This document shows, in pieces, positions 35,860 to 45,507 of a stretch of 64,000 bases of DNA. Source of the DNA: Ignavibacteria bacterium (lineage in GTDB: Bacteria > Bacteroidota > Ignavibacteria > Tepidaquicellales > Tepidaquicellaceae); assembly GCA_016716125.1 (NCBI GenBank), contig JADJWZ010000036.1:1-64000 (forward strand), written 5' to 3'. Made by a program: the position numbers and the translations under genes. Within the stretch, counting starts at the first letter, position 1, and every line of letters starts with the position of its first letter. The notes beneath the pieces were generated by a model that searched no databases, was not told the origin of the DNA, and saw only the letters and a program-made list of their open reading frames with translations.

Positions 35860-36203
35860 TCAATCAATCTGACTGATCCGCTCTTTTGCTCCTTTATGGT
35901 ATGGATCAATTTTTAAAACTTCATTCAGTGTTTTTTTGCAGACTTGCTGTCATTTGTTTTGATATACAGATCTGACAGACTTATCATTGCATCAATATTG
36001 CCGGGTTCATTCTGTATTGTCCGGCGGAGTATAACAATATTATCTTCGTCAGTTCTGTCTTCAGGAGCTTTGTCATCCACTGAATGTATGTGGTCAGGGA
36101 TTACTGTATGTTCATTAATACCATTTATAATGTAAAATGCAAAAAATACTAAAACAGCGGCAACAATTAATTTCAGTTTGTTTCTTGAAATGAAATCTTT
36201 CAT
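35860..36203 (-). pseudogene. Membrane-anchored TPR protein with one frameshift
   Basis: From ATG 36203 the frame gives a short cytoplasmic start, one membrane helix (KLIVAAVLVFFAFYIINGI) and a TPR (RRTIQNEPGNIDAMISLSDL). It stops after SKSAKKH. Adding one base to the run of A on the coding strand near 35934 continues it as TLNEVLKIDPYHKGAKERIS to TGA 35860, a natural TPR end giving 114 aa. The indel is in a seven-base homopolymer, so sequencing error is likely. It resembles cytochrome-c-biogenesis-type or generic TPR anchors; the role is unknown. Confidence 0.65.
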
Positions 36204-36519
36204 AATATTTTACTTCACTAAATTTATAAAGCATAAAATAAATTAAAAAAAGTAAACGCTCAATTACAATTGAGTTCAATTTTACTAAATTATTTTTTCC
36301 GTTTAAGAATCCGGATTTTGAAAAAGTTACACAAACCGCTAATCTTGTCCTGAGATATACCATTATTATAGCCCGGAATTAAACTTATTTAAATAAGTTT
36401 TCAATTTATAATTTAAAAATCGTCCCGCAAATTCGAAAAGATATCTTTGCTTTGTATAGAGTTAAATTGTATTTTGAATTAAATGCATGTCCTAATTTAA
36501 ATTTTAACAATGAAAAAAT
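36204..36519. other. AT-rich intergenic region with promoter-like word
   Basis: No gene is seen in these 316 bp. On the plus strand TATCTTTG at 36442-36449 fits the Bacteroidota -7 box TAnnTTTG and lies 70 bp before the large propeller gene at 36520. No good -33 TTTG stands at the right distance, so it is only a weak candidate. Confidence 0.35.
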
Positions 36520-38616
36520 ATGATTAATGTAAAAGCCGTAATGCTCTTATTATTTCTTACATTAATGAATATACATGCAGCAGCTCAGGACAACTGGTTC
36601 TGGCAAAATCCATTGCCCGCGGGTAATACTTTAACATCAATGTACTTTGTTAATAATAATACGGGATGGGCGGCGGGTTCATACGGAACAATTTTAAAAA
36701 CAACAAACAGCGGAATAAACTGGTCGCATCAGTCAAGCGGCATAACAAATTATTTATCTTCTGTTTATTTTATTGACAGTAACACCGGAGTGGCTGTAGG
36801 AAATATGATTATTTTAAAGACTACAAACGGCGGAACAAACTGGACATCAACTTATGCCGGTAATATTTTGCACTCTGTTCATTTCGCAGATAAATATACA
36901 GGATGGGCTGTCGGACAAAGCGGAACAGTATTAAAAACCACTAACAGCGGTGAAAACTGGTTTTCAGTTTATAGTGATATAAATTACTATTTTAATTATG
37001 TTTTTTTTACAGATGTGAATACAGGCTGGGTATCAAGCGGATATCGAATATTCAAATCAACAAATGGAGGACTTAACTGGGAACAGCAATATAATTATCA
37101 TGAACGTCCTTTGAATTCAATTTATTTCGCAAATGCCGACAAAGGATGGGCTGTCGGACTTTATGGAATAATCCTTAATACTACAAACGGCGGAACGAAC
37201 TGGCAAACACAGTACTATGAAAGTAATACCTTATACTCAGTTTATTTTAAAGATGAAAATACCGGCTGGTCTGCCGGTGAAAGCGGTTTAATTTCCAAAA
37301 CTACAAATGGAGGCGCAAACTGGCAGCGACAGAATTCAGTTAACACCGCCAGAATGTATTCAGTTTTTGCATCTGACTATAATCACGTCTGGACGTCAGG
37401 AATTGGCGGAATGATAAGTAAAACTGAAAACGGCGGAACGAACTGGAATCAGCAAGTAAACGGAAGCCTGGCTACTTTGTATCACATACAATTTACAGAT
37501 GCTTATTCCGGTTATGCTGCAGGCGACAACGGAACAATTCTTAAGACCACAAACAACGGCGCAAACTGGATAAAGCTATCAAGCGGAACACAAAACTGGC
37601 TGTCGTCATTGTTTTTTAATGACATAAACACAGGCTGGGCGGCGGGTGAATCCGGCATTGTTTTAAAAACCACAAACGGCGGAATTAACTGGAACGGGCG
37701 CCAAAGCGGAACAAACAGCTCTTTACATTCAATATTTTTTTCGGATATTAATACCGGATGGACTTCAGGTGTTGAAGGGGTAATTCTAAAAACAACGAAT
37801 AGCGGAGAGAACTGGATTGCGCAATCATCCGGCACAAACCATTATTTGTATTCATTATATTTCATGGATAATAATACCGGATGGTCGGCCGGCAGCGGAG
37901 CAACAATTTTAAAAACTACTAATGGCGGAACAAACTGGGTTCGGATGAATAATACTTTCGGTCCGTTATATTCTGTTCAATTCCTGAATTATCTTACCGG
38001 ATACGCAGTTGGATTTTCAGGAACAATTCTTAAAACAACTAATGGCGGAGATAACTGGATACGACAATCAGCACCGGGAGCCAACTGGCTGACTGATGTT
38101 AATTTCATAAACTCTAATACAGGTTTGATAACGGATTATTATGGAAAATTATTTAAAACAACTAACGGCGGAGAAAACTGGGTCAGTTATCCATGCGGCA
38201 CAAATAACAGTCTGTACTCTGTGCATTTACTAAATGACAGTACTGGCTGGGTGTCAGGAGCGTATAGTTCTATTTTGAAAATAACTTCCGGTGAAAAGGT
38301 AATTGGAATTCCTTCTGTATCATCGAACGTACCGGATCAATTTTCCATATTACAAAACTATCCGAATCCTTTTAATCCCGTTACACAAATTGTTTATGAA
38401 ATACCAAAATCAGGTTCAGCTAAGCTGACTGTCTTTGACATAAATGGAAAATTTGTAGAAACGCTTATTGACGGAAAAGTATCTTCCGGAATGCATACTG
38501 TTTATTTTAACGGGACAAATCGACCAAGCGGAGTGTATTTCTGCAGACTTGAATTTGATACAGAGGGAAAAGAAAAAAGGAAGACAGCGTTATTGAAAAT
38601 GTTACTGATTAAATAG
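36520..38616 (+). CDS. YCF48-like multi-blade secreted protein with T9SS domain
   Basis: A 698-aa exported protein with signal peptide to about residue 22. About thirteen repeats of 43-44 residues follow, each with the pattern VxFxDxNTGWAxGxxGxIxKTTNGGxNW (split here into NTGWA, GTILKTT and NGGTNW elements). These are YCF48/BNR-like beta-propeller blades, so two propellers or a long solenoid are expected. The T9SS domain starts at LQNYPNPFNPVTQI and ends in TALLKMLLIK. YCF48 in cyanobacteria is a photosystem assembly factor, but these secreted Ignavibacteria-type homologues have no assigned role. It begins the large propeller cluster. Confidence 0.88.
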   Translation: MINVKAVMLLLFLTLMNIHAAAQDNWFWQNPLPAGNTLTSMYFVNNNTGWAAGSYGTILKTTNSGINWSHQSSGITNYLSSVYFIDSNTGVAVGNMIILKTTNGGTNWTSTYAGNILHSVHFADKYTGWAVGQSGTVLKTTNSGENWFSVYSDINYYFNYVFFTDVNTGWVSSGYRIFKSTNGGLNWEQQYNYHERPLNSIYFANADKGWAVGLYGIILNTTNGGTNWQTQYYESNTLYSVYFKDENTGWSAGESGLISKTTNGGANWQRQNSVNTARMYSVFASDYNHVWTSGIGGMISKTENGGTNWNQQVNGSLATLYHIQFTDAYSGYAAGDNGTILKTTNNGANWIKLSSGTQNWLSSLFFNDINTGWAAGESGIVLKTTNGGINWNGRQSGTNSSLHSIFFSDINTGWTSGVEGVILKTTNSGENWIAQSSGTNHYLYSLYFMDNNTGWSAGSGATILKTTNGGTNWVRMNNTFGPLYSVQFLNYLTGYAVGFSGTILKTTNGGDNWIRQSAPGANWLTDVNFINSNTGLITDYYGKLFKTTNGGENWVSYPCGTNNSLYSVHLLNDSTGWVSGAYSSILKITSGEKVIGIPSVSSNVPDQFSILQNYPNPFNPVTQIVYEIPKSGSAKLTVFDINGKFVETLIDGKVSSGMHTVYFNGTNRPSGVYFCRLEFDTEGKEKRKTALLKMLLIK

Positions 38617-38876
38617 TTAGTAGTTAATAGTTAATAGTTAGTATTTTTACTTTCTATGGTTACTGAATTATCTGAATTTAATGCAGAGGGATGAAAATTC
38701 TCATAGCTTTTTTTTATTGATATTTCAAATTACAAAACCTTATTACTTCGGGCAATCAACATGCGTAAGTATCCGGCCGTTTGCTTTGTATACAATCCAA
38801 AAAAAATAAATTTTGAAATTAAAATATAAAAACTTTATATTGTATTTTAATTTTTACTAACCAAAAGACTAAAGTC

Positions 38877-40262
38877 ATGAAAAACTTTACCATGCAAGAA
38901 AGCAAAATTAACTCAAGAAAATTTTCAGGAATTCTTTTCACGTTCCTGATTTTAACATTGGGTTTGTTTTCCAAACAAACCGTTGCAGCGCCGATCGTTA
39001 TTACGGTAGATCCGTTTACACCCACAGTGCAGGCTTTTGACGCAGCTGCCTGGACTCCTGCTTCTCCTCCGATACCTTTGACAATGCCGGGTTTTACAGT
39101 AACCGGAGCAACTTCGATTACCTGGAATTCTGATAATCTGTTGTTTTATGGTATCATCAAAGTCTCAGGCGGAGGCAGACATTTAGCGATTGTCGATCCG
39201 GGCACCGGAGTTTGTACTGAAATCGGTTTACTGAGCAGCACTTCATTTTCAACAATGACATATAATTCCGATGCCGGAATAATGTATATGATGGGCGGCG
39301 CCGGAGGTCCGGTGGGTGTAGCAGAATGTTTGTTCAGCGTAGATCTTACTACGGCTGCCACTACATTTTTAGCAGGACCTTTTTCTGTAGGTTCTTTCGG
39401 TGAAGTCATCGCTTATAACTATGATGATGATCTGATATATCACTGGTCAGGTGAAGCTCCCGCTGCAGCAATGGAAACAATTGATCCTGTTACATTTGCA
39501 GCAACTCTTATTCCGCCATCAGGAATGCCGCACTCTGAAGTACAAGGCGCGGTATATACTGGTGCGGGAAGTTTTGTGGTAACAGATCTTGTTTTCATGG
39601 GACCAACAATGTCTTTTACAATTACATCCGGCGGATTTGCTACGTTAATCGGACCTACTCCTTTCCAATCAAGAGGTCTCGCATATATTGATCCTTTGCT
39701 TCCTGTAGAACTTTCCTCTTTTGTTTCGACTATCAGCGGCAGTTCAGTAACTTTAAACTGGGCAACAGCTTCCGAAACTAACAACTCCGGCTTTGATATT
39801 GAAAGATCATCAGTAAACGGAACATGGTCAAAGATCGGTAATGTATCCGGTAACGGAACTTCAGCTGTCGGTCATAATTATACCTATACAGACAAAAATC
39901 TTTCATCAGGAATTTATAATTACAGACTGAAACAAATAGACTTCAACGGTAACTTTGAATATTTCAATTTAAGCAATGAAGTTAATATCGGAATTCCGGT
40001 TAAGTACGATCTGTCACAAAATTATCCAAATCCGTTCAATCCGTCTACAAGCATCAACTATGATTTACCAGTCGACGGAAATGTCAGTTTAAAGATCTTT
40101 GACATGTCGGGTAAAGAATTAATGACACTTGTAAATGAAGTAAAGACTGCGGGTTATTATTCAGTTAATTTCAATGCATCTGACTTATCAAGCGGAGTTT
40201 ATTTCTATACAATAACAGCGGATAACTTCACAGCTACAAAGAAGATGATGCTGCTGAAATAG
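38877..40262 (+). CDS. Secreted beta-propeller protein with T9SS domain
   Basis: A 461-aa protein with a long signal region (residues 1-38, ending VAAP). The N-terminal domain (40-280) has WNSDNLLFYGI, MTYNSDAGIMYMM and IAYNYDDDLIYHW repeats at about 45-residue spacing, like propeller blades. A fibronectin-like linker domain (LPVELSSFVSTISGSSVTL to NYRLKQIDFNGNFEY) precedes the T9SS domain (NYPNPFNPSTSI, TATKKMMLLK). The linker and sorting domain are very similar to those of the gene at 40666. The 5' leader ATTAAAATATAAAAACT is also shared with that gene, so the two share non-coding flanks as well. Confidence 0.85.
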   Translation: MKNFTMQESKINSRKFSGILFTFLILTLGLFSKQTVAAPIVITVDPFTPTVQAFDAAAWTPASPPIPLTMPGFTVTGATSITWNSDNLLFYGIIKVSGGGRHLAIVDPGTGVCTEIGLLSSTSFSTMTYNSDAGIMYMMGGAGGPVGVAECLFSVDLTTAATTFLAGPFSVGSFGEVIAYNYDDDLIYHWSGEAPAAAMETIDPVTFAATLIPPSGMPHSEVQGAVYTGAGSFVVTDLVFMGPTMSFTITSGGFATLIGPTPFQSRGLAYIDPLLPVELSSFVSTISGSSVTLNWATASETNNSGFDIERSSVNGTWSKIGNVSGNGTSAVGHNYTYTDKNLSSGIYNYRLKQIDFNGNFEYFNLSNEVNIGIPVKYDLSQNYPNPFNPSTSINYDLPVDGNVSLKIFDMSGKELMTLVNEVKTAGYYSVNFNASDLSSGVYFYTITADNFTATKKMMLLK

Positions 40263-40292
40263 TTAGTAGTTAATAGTTAGTAATAGTAATTT

Positions 40293-40390
40293 AACATTTA
40301 ACATTTAACATTTAACATTTAACATTTAACATTTAACATTTAACATTTAACATTTAACATTTAACATTTAACATTTAACATTTAACATTT
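40293..40390 (+). repeat. Fourteen perfect tandem copies of heptamer AACATTT
   Basis: Fourteen uninterrupted 7-bp copies fill 98 bp in the 3' region of the preceding gene, ending just before its terminator hairpin. Four copies of the same heptamer recur near 42034-42061, in the same position after the paralogous gene. Perfect identity suggests recent slippage. Confidence 0.95.
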
Positions 40391-40400
40391 ATAATTGATT

Positions 40401-40437
40401 AAAGCCGTGGGATGAAAAGTCCCACGGCTTTTTTTTA
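40401..40437 (+). terminator. Strong rho-independent terminator
   Basis: AAAGCCGTGGGA and TCCCACGGCTTT form a 12-bp stem with a seven-base loop, followed by a T-run. It lies 140 bp after the stop codon of 38877-40262. Related but weaker copies stand at 42071-42103 and about 38682-38716, and a truncated one at about 45568, each after a T9SS gene. Confidence 0.9.
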
Positions 40438-40498
40438 TAGCAATTTCAAATTACAGATATTTATTTCTTAAATAGATAATTCGTAATAGATAATTCTA

Positions 40499-40573
40499 AA
40501 TTGATAATTGATAATTGGTAATTGATAATTGATAATTGATAATTGATAATTGATAATTGGTAATTGGTAATTG
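40499..40573 (+). repeat. Tandem heptamers AATTGAT / AATTGGT
   Basis: About ten 7-bp copies with two alternating forms lie upstream of the gene at 40666. A second heptamer array, of different sequence, lies 110 bp to the left. Related words (ATTGATC, ATTGATA) recur at 45640-45690. Confidence 0.85.
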
Positions 40574-40604
40574 TTTTTTCACAAACCGTGAATATTTATA
40601 TTTG
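40571..40604 (+). promoter_or_regulatory. Candidate Bacteroidota-type promoter
   Basis: TATATTTG at 40597-40604 fits the -7 box TAnnTTTG, with a TTG 23 bp upstream as a possible -33 element; the gap is a little long. It lies 60 bp before the start of the T9SS gene at 40666. The support is sequence pattern and position only. Confidence 0.35.
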
Positions 40605-40665
40605 CAAAAACTGAATAAAAGATATAGTTTGTCAGTGGTTATTTATTAATTAAAATATAAAAACT

Positions 40666-41979
40666 ATGACAACGAAGATTATCTTTACCGCGATTTGTTT
40701 TGTTTTGCTGATGACGTTTTCATCAAGAGCTCAATTGATTGAAGAAAGCTTTAATTATCCTGACGGGGATTCTATCGGAGCGCATGGATGGGTCCATTTC
40801 AGTCCGACAGGTACAGGAACACTTAACAGGATAATGGTAAGTTCTCCGGGACTTGAGTTTGCAGGTTTTCAGTCTCAGGGAATAGGAAATGCCGCTTCAG
40901 TAATGAATAACGGACAGGATTCATATAAACCTTTATCAGAGATCAAGAACTCAGGAAGTGTTTATACTTTTCTTCTGGTGAATTTTGATACAGTGAGATC
41001 GACAGGTGATTACTTTTGCGCTTATCTGCCGTCTGCATCGGTAACCGGTTTTCAATGCAGGGTTTATGCAAGAAAGATGCAGTCGGCTTCAGAAAAATTT
41101 GCATTCGGATTAAGTAAAACAACTACTGCCGGTGGTATAGAATGGAGTGATACGATTTACAGTAAAGAGACTACATATTTAATTGTTATGAAATATACAT
41201 TTAACAGTATTTCAAATACAGATGATGAAGTAAGTCTTTTTGTATTTTCCGAAGAAGTTCCGGTGAACGAACCTGCTCCAACTCTCGGACCACTTACCGG
41301 AACGGGAAATGACGGGAATGATATTGGAAGATTTGCAATAAGACAGGGTTCACAATCTTCAGCGCCAAACTTAAGAATAGATGAAATTTTTACAGGCACC
41401 GGCTGGAGCAGTGTGCTGCCTGTTGAATTATCTTCATTCAGTTCATTTGTAAAGGGAAGGGATGTGACTTTATTCTGGGATTCGAATAAGGAAATTAATA
41501 ATGCAGGTTTTGATATTGAGAGAGCAACTGATCCGGATCTGTGGATTAAGGTAGGTTTTGTAAACGGTTACGGAAATTCAAATTCAGTTAATTATTATTC
41601 ATATACTGACAGAGGTTTGCCGACCGGAAAATATTTTTACAGATTAAAACAAACAGACATTAACGGTAATTACGAATATTTTAATCTGAACAATGAAGTA
41701 AGTATTGGAATACCCGTAAAATATGACCTGTCACAAAATTATCCGAACCCGTTCAATCCGTCGACAAGCATCAACTTTGACCTTCCGGCAGATGGTAAGG
41801 TCAATTTAAAGATCTTTAATATATCGGGTAAGGAAGTAATGACACTTGTAAATGAAGTAAAGTCCGCAGGGTATTATTCTGTTAATTTCAATGCATCGGG
41901 CTTATCAAGCGGTATATACTTATATACAATATCAGCGGATAACTTTACAGCTTCAAAGAAGATGGTGCTGCTGAGATAG
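40666..41979 (+). CDS. Secreted protein, LamG-like N-terminus, T9SS domain
   Basis: A 437-aa protein with signal peptide (cleavage after SRA near residue 23). Residues 25-240 form a beta-sandwich-like domain (LIEESFNYPDGDSIGAHGW ... NLRIDEIFTGTGWSSV), a layout seen in concanavalin/LamG-type exported proteins of this phylum. The fibronectin-like linker LPVELSSF to NGNYEYFNL and the sorting domain NYPNPFNPSTSI ... ASKKMVLLR follow and closely match those of the preceding gene. The two genes therefore differ in passenger but share linker and sorting parts. Function unknown. Confidence 0.85.
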   Translation: MTTKIIFTAICFVLLMTFSSRAQLIEESFNYPDGDSIGAHGWVHFSPTGTGTLNRIMVSSPGLEFAGFQSQGIGNAASVMNNGQDSYKPLSEIKNSGSVYTFLLVNFDTVRSTGDYFCAYLPSASVTGFQCRVYARKMQSASEKFAFGLSKTTTAGGIEWSDTIYSKETTYLIVMKYTFNSISNTDDEVSLFVFSEEVPVNEPAPTLGPLTGTGNDGNDIGRFAIRQGSQSSAPNLRIDEIFTGTGWSSVLPVELSSFSSFVKGRDVTLFWDSNKEINNAGFDIERATDPDLWIKVGFVNGYGNSNSVNYYSYTDRGLPTGKYFYRLKQTDINGNYEYFNLNNEVSIGIPVKYDLSQNYPNPFNPSTSINFDLPADGKVNLKIFNISGKEVMTLVNEVKSAGYYSVNFNASGLSSGIYLYTISADNFTASKKMVLLR

Positions 41980-42070
41980 TTAGTTAATAGTTAATAGTTA
42001 ATAGTTAGTAATCTATTTAACAATTAATATTTAACATTTAACATTTAACATTTAACATTTATAATTTATT

Positions 42071-42103
42071 AAAGCTGTGGGATGTAAAGTCTCACGGCTT
42101 TTA
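42071..42103 (+). terminator. Terminator, related copy
   Basis: AAAGCTGTGGGA and TCTCACGGCTTT form a stem with two wobble or mismatched positions and a short T-rich tail. It follows the gene at 40666 and a run of heptamers in the same order as at 40261-40437, so the whole 3' region is a duplicate. Confidence 0.75.
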
Positions 42104-42141
42104 TATTTTCAAATTACAAGAAACGATTCTCGCAGGATCGG

Positions 42142-43656
42142 CTAACTAATCTTTGTTTTTATCCATTGTTTTAAAACATGCAGAAACACCAGGTAATCTT
42201 TATTGGAAATTTGTTCATTTTTCTTTTCTTTATAAATATAATAATTGAAAGCTTTTAATTCTTCCTTCTTATTATCTGCGAGCAAAAGTTCTTTAAGTAG
42301 TTCTAAAAGGTCGAAATTAAACTTGTCAAGTTTTTTATTTTTCTTTACAAAATACTGAAGCGACCTTGATAAACTCTCAACGGTTTCGAAATTTTTCAAC
42401 TCATAATGAATAAGCAGATTCATAAATGCACTAAGGATATATAATTCCAATATCTCTTCACTCTCTTTACAATTAATGATGAAGTTAATATAATATAGAG
42501 CTTTCTTATAATCTCTCATCAAAAAATAAAACTCAGAAAGCAGATAGAAGATATTCAACCTGGAATTCCGGGAAATTTTATTTTCATAAAGCGGAAGATC
42601 TGATTCAAGTTTCATAAGTGTGTCTGATTTCTTTTTTATTTCACCGGTTAAAAAAGCCTGTAATAATAGATGAATGAAATAATATTGATATATATCGTGC
42701 CGGATATTCTTTAAGTAGCGGTCATTTCTTGCTTCATAAAACTTTTTGAGCCGGTTTAAATATTTCCCGTGATCTTCAACCCGGTTACTTTGAGCACATG
42801 TTTCAAGTATTTCATGAAGAACCGAAACTGACTGATTGATATTTTCATGAATTCTCTCAGGATGAGATTCCATGAACTCAAAATGATGCTTTGACAGTTC
42901 AAAGTGTTTTTCAGGGTCTCCAATTTCACCGTAGTATTGTCCCTTTACAAAGAAGTAAATCATTTTTGCTTTATAAGAAAGCGCTTTTGTCTCACTTTTG
43001 AAAAGCGGGTTTTTGATAAGATCACGAAATTCCTTTATCTCTCCCGAATTGAGATTCCTACGCATAATAATTCCTGCTTTCCTGCCAAGTTTCATATAAT
43101 CCTGATAATTATTTAGCATCTCTGTCACTTTCCTGACTTCATTAAATGTATCGGTATTTTCGTATTTTTTTGATTTAGAATTCAGAGAAGAATAATTTTG
43201 TCTTTCTACCATTTGTTCATAATTAAGTAACCTCAGCAGTTCCTGAAAATACTCATTTTTATAAGCAACCTTCTTTCCTTTTTTAATGAGTTTATCACAT
43301 TGAAAAAAAAGACCTCTTTCGAACAATTCATGGATAGAGCTTATAATAAGGTATAATTCTGTAAGATCGGATGCATGGGAATGTTGCGAAGCAAGACTTT
43401 TTAGAATAAGGTCATAAAGATAGTTCTTTGTAACATGAAACTGTTTTGCAAATTTTTCACCTTTAAACTTTTCTTTTATCTTTACTTCATCGTAAACTTC
43501 ACCGGTTCGTGCCTGCTCCTCAATCTCATAATATAATCTTAAATAATTTTTATCTGCACTGTCAGTATGTATGGAAGAATATTTTTTGAAATACTGTTTT
43601 TCATTCATACTTAATGAACGTATCAGGTTGAAAAGATCTTTCGAAGGAATATTCAT
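42142..43656 (-). CDS. Helical-repeat hypothetical protein
   Basis: A 504-aa, probably cytoplasmic protein, almost entirely helical. The N-terminus has SKDLFNLIRSLSMNEKQYF and a region with charged helices (KEKFKGEKFAKQFHVTKNYL). The rest carries degenerate TPR-like pairs such as RLNIFYLLSEFYFLMRDYKKAL and LYILSAFMNLLIHYELKNFE. Similar long hypotheticals are frequent in Ignavibacteria/Bacteroidota genomes. No catalytic motif or membrane segment is seen. It is the only minus-strand gene in the propeller cluster and is transcribed towards the gene at 40666. Confidence 0.75.
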   Translation of the reverse strand: MNIPSKDLFNLIRSLSMNEKQYFKKYSSIHTDSADKNYLRLYYEIEEQARTGEVYDEVKIKEKFKGEKFAKQFHVTKNYLYDLILKSLASQHSHASDLTELYLIISSIHELFERGLFFQCDKLIKKGKKVAYKNEYFQELLRLLNYEQMVERQNYSSLNSKSKKYENTDTFNEVRKVTEMLNNYQDYMKLGRKAGIIMRRNLNSGEIKEFRDLIKNPLFKSETKALSYKAKMIYFFVKGQYYGEIGDPEKHFELSKHHFEFMESHPERIHENINQSVSVLHEILETCAQSNRVEDHGKYLNRLKKFYEARNDRYLKNIRHDIYQYYFIHLLLQAFLTGEIKKKSDTLMKLESDLPLYENKISRNSRLNIFYLLSEFYFLMRDYKKALYYINFIINCKESEEILELYILSAFMNLLIHYELKNFETVESLSRSLQYFVKKNKKLDKFNFDLLELLKELLLADNKKEELKAFNYYIYKEKKNEQISNKDYLVFLHVLKQWIKTKIS

Positions 43657-43821
43657 TTATATACGTTTTAAATTCATGGTATTGCATTAAACATTTAAAA
43701 ACAGAGTTTATTTTTATCTTTTAAATTCAAAAATGCCATACCAAAACTTTTGTTTTAAAAAATTTTATTTTGGTTGGCATTATAGGTATGGTTAATTTTG
43801 AGAAAAACAAATTTAAAAACA

Positions 43822-45507
43822 ATGAACAACTTTGAAAAAATCCTTGCAAAAATTTTACTTTCAATAGTAACTATGCTGATTTTTCAAAACACAACTCTTT
43901 TCTCACAGGTTCAACCTGAATGGCATAACAGGTTCAACAGCGCCTGGGGGCTTACTGATTTCGGAAGAAAGTTAAGAATTTCTGTGGATGGGAACATCTA
44001 CATCGGCGGTCACAGTTTCGATGAAGGCAATAGTACAGCGGTCACCACTTTGATCAAATACGATCAAAGCGGAAATACTATCTGGCAGGAACATTCCCAA
44101 CCGGGTGTTTTTGATTACATAGAAGATATTGTGCTTGACAGTAAAGAAAATTTATACTCAGTCGGAGATTACTGGAATGGAAACGACTTCGATGTCCTTG
44201 TCACAAAACACGACAGAGGCGGAAACCTGCTCTGGAGAAGCACTTTCAATGGCGGATATTGGGACAGAGCAAGAAAGATTGATATTGATTCGGAAGGCAG
44301 TGTTTACATTTGCGGACATACATGGTATCAACCGGAATTCTACAATATTTTACTGGTAAAATTTGATTCTGCCGGACAATATATCTGGAACCGGACATAC
44401 ACAAGCGAAGGTCAGCATAGTGACTTCGGTCATACTTTAAAAATTGACCAGTCAAATTTCATATATGTGTCGGGTTATACGATGCAGGACCATGTACTGC
44501 TGAAATATTCAAGCAATGGGGATACGCTATGGCAGAAGTCTTTCAATACGAATAAAGAATGGATGGATATTGAGCAAAGTCACATGGAGTTAGATAATCA
44601 AAATAACATTATTATATGTGGAAATTTTTACAGCCAGGCATCTCAGGAAGATATACTTGTTTTGAAATATGACCATATAGGAAATCTTTTATGGAATAAA
44701 AAATGGAATAGTCAGGGAAACAATCGCGATATGGTATCTTTCCAGGCTTCAACGGATAACGCTATCGCAACTGATCAAAATGGAAATATATTTGTCAGCG
44801 GAACAATGGAAAATCCGGGAATAAGCTTTGGAGAGGATATAGTAACATTAAAATATAATCCTGAAGGTGTATTGCAGTGGCAGCACATTTATGATGGACC
44901 TGCAAACGACTGGGATAACCCTCTTTCAGTTACGGTTGACAGATTCGGGGATGTTTATGTATGCGGATTTACTGTTGAGATTGTAAATTCCTTAGTGCCG
45001 GAAGACTACCTGACATTTAAGCTTAATGGAAATACCGGTACACTATTATGGAAAGAAATTTTCAACGGTATTGGAAACTTTTCAGACAGAGCATACTCTA
45101 TAGGAGTTGATGAAGATCTCAATGTTTATGTTACGGGTATAACGAGTAATGACAATTCAATTTCGAGTTCAAACAGAGATATTATTACAATCAAATATTC
45201 TCAAACTATAGTAGGAATAACTGCGAACTCAGAAATACCCGGGACATTTCAACTTCATCAAAATTTTCCGAACCCATTCAACCCGCAAACTACAATTGCG
45301 TTTGACATTGCAAAGGAAACAAGGGTGACATTAAAGGTTTATGACTTGATTGGCAGAGAGGTATCAACTTTAATTAATGAAAACATGAAACCTGGAAATT
45401 ATTCAGTAAAATTCGACGGCAGGAATCTGCCTTCGGGTTTATATATTTCTAAATTAACGACTTTGGAAGGTATCGCAATTACAAGAAGAATGATGCTGCT
45501 GAAATAG
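43822..45507 (+). CDS. SBBP-type beta-propeller secreted protein with T9SS domain
   Basis: The start chosen is ATG 43822, because MNNFEKILAKILLSIVTMLI gives a good signal peptide; an in-frame TTG lies eight codons upstream. The protein has 561 residues. Repeats of about 50 residues contain the SBBP pattern, as in ITVDRFGDVYVCGFT, IDIDSEGSVYICGHT and TDQNGNIFVSGTM, alternating with LVKFDSAGQYIWN and LKYNPEGVLQWQ. The T9SS domain begins QNFPNPFNPQTTI and ends ITRRMMLLK. SBBP propellers are surface or secreted proteins of unknown ligand. The gene at 50405 has the same architecture. Confidence 0.88.
   Translation: MNNFEKILAKILLSIVTMLIFQNTTLFSQVQPEWHNRFNSAWGLTDFGRKLRISVDGNIYIGGHSFDEGNSTAVTTLIKYDQSGNTIWQEHSQPGVFDYIEDIVLDSKENLYSVGDYWNGNDFDVLVTKHDRGGNLLWRSTFNGGYWDRARKIDIDSEGSVYICGHTWYQPEFYNILLVKFDSAGQYIWNRTYTSEGQHSDFGHTLKIDQSNFIYVSGYTMQDHVLLKYSSNGDTLWQKSFNTNKEWMDIEQSHMELDNQNNIIICGNFYSQASQEDILVLKYDHIGNLLWNKKWNSQGNNRDMVSFQASTDNAIATDQNGNIFVSGTMENPGISFGEDIVTLKYNPEGVLQWQHIYDGPANDWDNPLSVTVDRFGDVYVCGFTVEIVNSLVPEDYLTFKLNGNTGTLLWKEIFNGIGNFSDRAYSIGVDEDLNVYVTGITSNDNSISSSNRDIITIKYSQTIVGITANSEIPGTFQLHQNFPNPFNPQTTIAFDIAKETRVTLKVYDLIGREVSTLINENMKPGNYSVKFDGRNLPSGLYISKLTTLEGIAITRRMMLLK

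Noticed and set aside
40293..40573. Heptamer arrays as a replication origin or iteron cluster
   Set aside because: No dnaA, rep gene or DnaA-box cluster nearby; simple slippage repeats explain them.
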